Positions 57,910-64,000 of a stretch of DNA of 64,000 nt are shown here, one piece after another. How positions within the stretch are numbered: the first letter of the stretch is position 1; the number at the start of each line of letters is the position of its first letter. Below the pieces are notes generated by a model. The model made no database searches, had not been told where the DNA came from, and saw only the letters and a program-made list of their open reading frames with translations. Source of the stretch: Hyparrhenia diplandra (lineage: Eukaryota; Streptophyta; Magnoliopsida; Poales; Poaceae); the NCBI GenBank assembly GCA_015847255.1, contig JADLZK010006450.1, forward strand, positions 62,001 to 126,000, read 5' to 3'. A program made the position numbers and the translations under genes.

Positions 57910-59249
57910 CTACGGTGTCCTGGAATATCAGTGATTATGGTGAAGAGCAGGGCACGTAAATTGAAGTGCTCTTTCTTGTAAGCATCGTACACACTGACAC
58001 CACCCTCTTTTCGAGCTCCTTGAGATCGTCAACAAGCGGCCTCGGTACACATCGATGTCAATACCTGGCCGATGAGGACCAGAGATCAAGATTGACATCA
58101 TCATGTACCTCCTCGTGTTACACGACCACGGTGGAAGATTGTAGATAGTTAATAGCACCGGACACTATGTGTGCTACTCATGTTACCAAAGGGGTTCATG
58201 CCATCGTGCTTTCGGTGCAAAACCGAATATTCCTTGGGTCATCGAAAAAGTTTTATGTTTGTGATCAATGTCCCGCCATGCTTGAATACCATCTGCTGGG
58301 TGCCTTATATAATCATCACGCTTTCGGCCATCCGAGTGCTATGTCATCGGTCGTCGTCCTCGAGGTTGCAAAAAGGCGTTTTTAGGCGAGGAATTATTGG
58401 AAAGTACCATGCAACCTTCGAGGAACTTTACGGCGCACCTCCCGCCTTCTTCACCATCATCGGTTGTTCGTTTGTAACAAGAGGTTTTACACTTGGGGCA
58501 TGCGGCAAGATTTGCATAGTCACCCCGGAGCAGGATGCGGTCATACATGCAAGCATGAATTTTCTCGAACTTCAATCCCGGTGGACAAACGATCTTTTTG
58601 GCCTCATATGTCATCTTTGGCAACGCATTCTGTGGGGGAAGCATATCCCCAATCACCTCTAGCAATTGTCTAAAGCTCTTGTCAGTCCAATGGTTCTCTG
58701 CCTTGAGTTGGAGAAGCTTTAGTGTACCAGATAGCTTGGAAAAACTCTTTCTGCTAGGGAAGAGAGTGGTGTCCTCATATCTTTCAAGAGCTATTCCGGT
58801 TTCTTCAACTCTTCCCGGTGTATTCATCGTAGCCCATGCCATCACGCGACAACTTGTCCATATCCTCAATAGTAGGGGACGGGGCTCGCAAAGCAAGCTC
58901 GCTACTTCATCATCGATAATTATTTCCTCATCCTCAAATGTCGCTTCTTCCTCGCCACCGGCACCACTTTCGGGGAACTGCGCTTGTTCTCCGTCGTTGA
59001 CACCTTCTCCATGCTTGTTCCAACTTGTGTACCCAGCCATGAAACCTTGAAGGATTAGGTGGGCATGGATGTAAACGAATTTCGAGTATTGCATCCGGTT
59101 CCTGTGAGTCCCACACATGGGCACCACAAACCCGGCATCCGGGTCTCGCGCATATCGGCCTCCGCGGCAGCTAGGAAAGATTGCAACCCATCTATGTACT
59201 CACGACCGTCGCGTCTCACCCGGTACATCCAAGGGCTTCGATCCCCCAT
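57910..59249 (-). pseudogene. CACTA transposase (TNP2), N-terminal half
   Basis: Minus strand from Met at 59249: MGDRSPWMYRVRRDGREYI and CPCVGL (transposase-associated domain, 59055-59249), a low-complexity acidic linker (58900-58990), CMYDRILLRGDYANLAACPK (about 58510-58560), DGIQAWRDIDHKH and HEPLW (58190-58300), LLTIYNLPPWSC (about 58130-58160), then PGIDIDVYRGRL and AYKKEHFNLRALLF in changing frames down to 57910. This is the usual block order of TNP2, and the sequence continues at 50533 once E2 is removed. Several frame changes, so not functional as read. Confidence 0.8.
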
Positions 59250-59295
59250 CGTCTACAAAATTAAGCATGGTGGAAATGGAAGATATTGTTGCCAA

Positions 59296-60683
59296 TGTTG
59301 ACACCTGTTATAGCATAATATTAATAGTCAACTAAACATGGAATAGGGGCTTAAAATGAATAATCACATAGACTAGGGGCTTGACTAACATAGTTCCACA
59401 AGTTTTGGTGATTTGTATATTTTCAGGTACTAAACAGGAAGCCTAGAGTTTGCAAGACATATGAAGCATAAAACATGTTACAAACATATTCCAAGATAGC
59501 ACCATTGTAAAGAGCTCGTCGAGACGATCGAAACGGATATATTATTTGCTATATTTGGTGCTCGAATAAGGAGATATTAATATTACAAGTAATAGAAGAT
59601 TCTAGAATATGGCACGCGGGATTAATTGGGCCTAAATCAGAATTTGGCCCATGAAGACATATTTATATTATAATGAGATATGGCGAAAGGATTAGTACCA
59701 CATTGCTCATTTGAAATTTTGAAGGGACATAAGAAGACCCCTATATATAGACCCCTAGACCTATGGAATTATTATTATTATTATTAATTAATTTTAATTC
59801 ATTATTTCTCAGTTGTAGAGGTATCCCAATGTAAGGATAACCTCTCTCGGGATTAGTGAATTAGAAGTAGATTAGAAGTAGATTAGACATGTAATTAGAA
59901 CTAGATTAGATCTAATCAAGAGTAAAAAGAGAGTGAAGCTATGCTCTTGTTACGGATCGATCTTCAGTATGGTATGTCTTTATATCTTCTCTACAAGACT
60001 TATGATTTAATATATTTATCTTTTCTATTACTTTATGCTTTCCATATTTGGTTAAGTATAGTTGTTATATTATTGCATGGGATCTCCGCTCGTATTGAGT
60101 GCTCTAGTTATGCAAGGTAGCTAGAGTAGTGTCGATAGTGTGAAGACAGGCTATAGGTTTTTGAGGTTGCGCCCAATCCACGGATAGTTGTGGTAGCCTC
60201 GGGGGTGACAGCTCTGTAAGGCCTTTGTAGTCCACCACATTCGGATTGGTGTTTTCGTAGAGCTTTTGGCAGCCTTCTCCCAACTACCTTCTTCCCAGTC
60301 TTTTTCGAGTTGGAAAGGATCATTTGCTCCAAAGTGCAATAGTGTAATTGCTATCATAGAACCTAAGTAATAGAGAAGTGCATAGGAACCTTAATCTCTC
60401 TTTGACCTCTTGATTAGTTTAGTTTTTCTTTTATAATCTTAGGTATGTTAATAATTTATACTTTATTATTTACTAACCCACTTATTAATTACCCCTCACT
60501 TTAGTCTAGTGGTTTGCTAAGTTAGTAGATACATGATTGTGATTTATTAGATTCTCTAGCCAAAGCTTCCCTGTGGATACGATACTCTAGAATACTCATC
60601 CTAGGGAAAAGCTACAATGGTAGGTGTTGTTTAGGCGCTGCGAGAATCCTTCATATTCTTTTAGCACTTAACAAATGCCAACA
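59296..60683 (+). repeat. E3 5' LTR
   Basis: TGTTGACACC...ATGCCAACA, 1388 bases, homologous to the solo LTR at 5518-6942. Inserted 46 bases upstream of the CACTA transposase start. TATA candidate CCTATATATAGACC at 59738-59752. The 3' LTR is outside the window, so the TSD (left flank GCCAA) cannot be checked. Confidence 0.8.
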
Positions 60684-60692
60684 AGCTTTTTT

Positions 60693-60708
60693 TTGGCCGT
60701 TGCGGGGA
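60693..60708 (+). other. E3 primer binding site, degraded
   Basis: TTGGCCGTTGCGGGGA, nine bases after the LTR, resembles TGGCGCCGTTGCCGGGGA with two short losses. Confidence 0.5.
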
Positions 60709-60709
60709 C

Positions 60710-62053
60710 GCAATTGGCCTAAAGATTCTAGTAATGATCATGATGTCTGCTAATTTAGTGTATCACTAGCTTTAGTAGGATTACCCTTGTTACGTTGAGT
60801 TGTGGAATAGACGGGACAAGAGATAATCGATCTTGAGCTTCCGACAAGATTCCACAAGATAAGGAAAGAAAACAAAAAGATTGAAGAACCCAGGTGCCCA
60901 CGAACATTCAAGATTCATCACACATTGGATCCCTGCTATCTCAAGGTATGTATTTATATATTATTCTAACCATATCTAGATTGAAGAAGAAGTCGCCGCC
61001 ACAAGAATTAAATGCATACATCTTAAGTGACGTACATAAAAGCTGCACATTATGGTAAGTATGATTAAAAGGTGAGATAATCTTGACTATAAATTAACTA
61101 AGTAGTTATCATTTAATTTCTTGCATTGCATGTTTACTTGATCAACTCATGCATTCACTCCGCTTAGTCTATGTTTTCTCATAAGTAGATCCATTGCAAG
61201 TTTAATTCCTTGCATACATTCATGTAGTTTGCATCTAAAAAAAAATCCTCACCTTGATCATGCTCTTTTATCTCTATTTTGAATAAATCTCTATAGTGCT
61301 TTGATGCTACCTTTATCTACTATAGTATGCTTTAGTTTGGAAGTGCTCTATAGGCATTTCCAAAGGATTTTAAATTAAGCGTGGTGCTTAGGTTAATTAG
61401 CCTTCCTTAATTAAATTAGACATGGAGTCTAGTTTGGTTATTGAACTAAACATTGCTTGTGTAGACATTGGATATTTTGTTGGACTAACCCCTGCGAGAA
61501 AAATCTCAAATCCAATTCGGGTAAATCAAGAGATGAATTCAGATCGAGAGATGAAGCAAGGCATATGATGTATTCAACCTTGTGCAAAAGACACGGCTCA
61601 TTCATGGAAGAATTGTAAGTATCAAATATCATTCACTCTGTCTTTTTGTTACAAGTTATCTATGCCTTGATCCACATGTTAAAGTGCAACCATAAACAAA
61701 ATTGGTTATAAAACATGATAAATAAAATCTGTGCTAAGAGTAATCAAAGAACCACCTTTTCATTAGCATAGATAAAATCATATAAACCTTGGACAACAAC
61801 CCCTGCTTCAACCATGTTGTATTTCTCCTCGGGTATGTGTCCACTAATATTTTGCGAGGAAATGATACGTGCTATGTCTATTCAATAAAGAAGAGTGTCA
61901 TACAACATGGTATAAAGAAAAGCTCTCAAGAAGTGGATGGACAAAGCAACGAGACTAAAAGAACATCAAAGATAGGTAAGTGAATAAAAAAATCTTACAT
62001 TTGTATCCAACTCTTGTCTTATGTTCTACAAAACAATAATAATAATAATAATA

Positions 62054-62090
<37 letters not shown>

Positions 62091-64000
62091 TATATTTCGA
62101 GCACATAAAGACTCATGTTAAAAGAAACATGTTCCTAGGACAAGTTCCCTTCGGGTATTCTTGGTCACTAACCTTGCAGGAACAAAAGATGAACGGCGTC
62201 AAAGGACATGATGATTGCAACACACGACTAGGGATGGTCCGGCATTCACACTTCAAGTGTTGAGTGGCGGGGAAGGCTCGAGCATGGGGAGGAAGGTCAA
62301 TTCCTCTAAAGATCATCGGACATTGCTCTTCCTCTACTCAAGCCTCCGTCACTCTGACACGCTGGTTTGCAATCCCTCTACTCACTTTTATTTTGTCTCT
62401 CTAAGTTTGAATAGTTAATAAATGTCATACACTAAAATCAAATTTACGTTTTAATAAAATTTCCCACTAGAGAGAAAAATAATAGTGAGCATATGCTAAT
62501 TAAAATATCCAACCAAACTTTGACTAGCATAAAAGCAACCTTTAGCTCCATGACAGTTCTACCCTTGTTTGAAATTACTTGTATATTCCTTCGGTATATG
62601 TTGTCAACTAATATTGCAGGAATAAACCAAGAGAGGAGCTAAAAGGTTCTAGCACAATTTGAAGAACAAGTAATAAAGGGCGATGCAACAAAAGAGATAA
62701 GTGAGGAGCAAGATACACAAGAGGCCAAAGAAGGAAAAGCTTCGAGCAAAAGAAAAGGACCACCACAAGGTGTTACGGTCTTTGTCACATTCAATAATAA
62801 GGTAACATCTTGAGGTAAGTTGTCATTAATTAAGCTTTACCTTGATTATGGCTTGTTCATAAATAAAGAATTAAACATGTTGGAATAACAACTTTGCTTG
62901 ATCTAGTTTATTAGCTCAACATGTTATGTTTTCTTTAGTTGTTCCTACCATCACTCTCATGATCTCATAGTCCTAATCATGTAAGATGTGCACCTTGCCT
63001 TGGAAGAATCATAATCATACATGTGATGTTTAGATAAGAAAACCTTTTCAAGAGTAAATGAGCTTGTTTCGATCTGTCAAAAGTTTTAACCATAAACAAT
63101 CATACTCAATCTTTTGATCTTGTTACCAAAGTTAGGTTTAAGAAAAGCATATAATAAATCAACTCTATCTTGTTTGTTGTGCCTATGGTTAGAGAAGAAT
63201 GAATGAAGTTTTTGGTTCTGTTGGTGTTTTCCCACCAACTTGAGCCCATGCACTTGATCTCTACCATGACTTTGCAAGCAGGACACACTTTGAGCAAAAA
63301 GGGGGAGAAGCCTATTAGTCTTTCCAAAAATTCAACAAGTGAATGTCTTACGAGCATGCACACTAAACAAGACATTTGCCTACACTTCACTCCAACTCAT
63401 AAGACCAGCAAAGAACATGGGTGACGCCGTCTTTCACCATTTCCTTCACCATCTCAAGGAACACGACCGTCAAGATCAGATAATACACTCAAGGAAACGA
63501 CAAGGTAAGAAGTCTTGTTCGGAGGACTTAAAACACTGAACCCTCGTCGAAAAAGGTAAGATCGATAGTTATCCATATTTATCTCCATGCATTGCATAAT
63601 TATTTTCCTTTAGCATATTTACATTATAGCAATAGCCTTGCATTAGAAAAGAAAAAAAATAAATATTTGTTTGTTGCATAGACATGAAAAACTCTAAGCC
63701 TCATGTGAGTAATTTTGTGGCGTGTAACAACCCACAAGGATATTTATTGTGGTGGCATAAAAATAAAATAAATATGCATGTATCATCATTCTTTATCTTG
63801 CATAGAAAATCCAAAAATATTTATCTTTATTTGAACTACTATCTTAAAAGGAATAATCTAATCATTGGCAACAAGAAGCAACGTGGCTAACCCTAACGCT
63901 TAATCTAGTTCCACTAGTTGTGTTGTCTATTTGAATTCAGCAGGATCCCAAGGAAAGAGAGACATAACACATATGGTGTCTAGCGTTAAAGAAGATCAAT
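60710..64000 (+). other. E3 interior, no gag/pol seen; repeated exon-like modules
   Basis: The region has no open frame over about 95 codons and no recognised gag or pol motif. At 61830, 62150, 62600 and about 63230 a loosely repeated module carries CTTCGGGTAT...CACTAATATTGCAGGAA (acceptor-like) followed by a purine-rich exon-like stretch; GGTAAG donors appear near 61973, 62813, 63502 and 63555. This may be a non-autonomous interior. Cut off at the window end. Confidence 0.45.
62034..62091. repeat. (AAT)n microsatellite
   Basis: About 18 AAT units with one irregularity near 62053. Confidence 0.95.

Noticed and set aside
58171..59050. Plus-strand frames of 150-163 codons
   Set aside because: Antisense to the conserved TNP2 blocks on the minus strand.

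Overview
The window looks like repeat-rich intergenic DNA from a grass (Poaceae) nuclear genome. The evidence is the Stowaway MITEs with CTCCCTCCG termini, Athila-like Ty3 LTR retrotransposons with a tRNA-Asp-type primer site, CACTA (En/Spm) genes with TNP2 and Ulp1-like domains, and small GRF zinc-finger and F-box-like genes of grass type. I cannot name the genus. I see no rRNA, tRNA or CRISPR, and no intact long cellular gene.

Layout. 1-2.5 kb: minus-strand second gene of a CACTA element, ending in a Ulp1-like protease domain. 2.5-22.5 kb: a tandem array of ~0.5 kb (A) and ~1.03 kb (B) units. Every unit starts with the same Stowaway-like MITE and each B unit carries a 5'-truncated LINE end. 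The array is interrupted by a solo LTR (5518-6942, TSD CACTC) and by LTR element E1 (8589-16223, TSD ATGTA). 22.6-28 kb: MITEs, a GRF zinc-finger gene, an F-box-like gene relic and unrecognised GC-rich blocks. 28-32.3 kb: three copies of a dispersed AT-rich repeat, a TIR element carrying a captured viroplasmin/RNase H1-N-like exon, and a hAT-like CCCAACCCG element. 32.2-44.3 kb: direct and inverted duplications, including a 2.7 kb unit present 2.6 times, and a second F-box-like relic. 44.6-47 kb: a probable CACTA end with its own promoter and gene, and a GC-rich unknown block. 48.5-59.3 kb: a minus-strand CACTA transposase split by LTR element E2 (50539-57904, TSD ACACG). 59.3-64 kb: 5' LTR and part of the interior of E3, same family as the solo LTR, running off the window.

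How the parts relate. E1 and E2 are sister copies of a family lacking reverse transcriptase, RNase H and integrase. E1 keeps gag and has lost protease; E2 keeps protease and has lost gag and the primer site. Both keep an Athila-type 3' ORF behind an internal TATA promoter. E2's LTR has been extended by a second LTR end plus a primer-site copy.

Caution on quality: reading frames are broken almost everywhere, and differences between near-identical repeat copies cluster at CAG/CTG/CCGG-type (CHG) sites, mostly as small indels. This resembles basecalling error at methylated cytosines more than natural decay, so many frameshifts here may not be real. I found no convincing new biological system; the most unusual items are the A/B array, the LTR extension with embedded primer site, the internal promoter and the CHG-focused error pattern.
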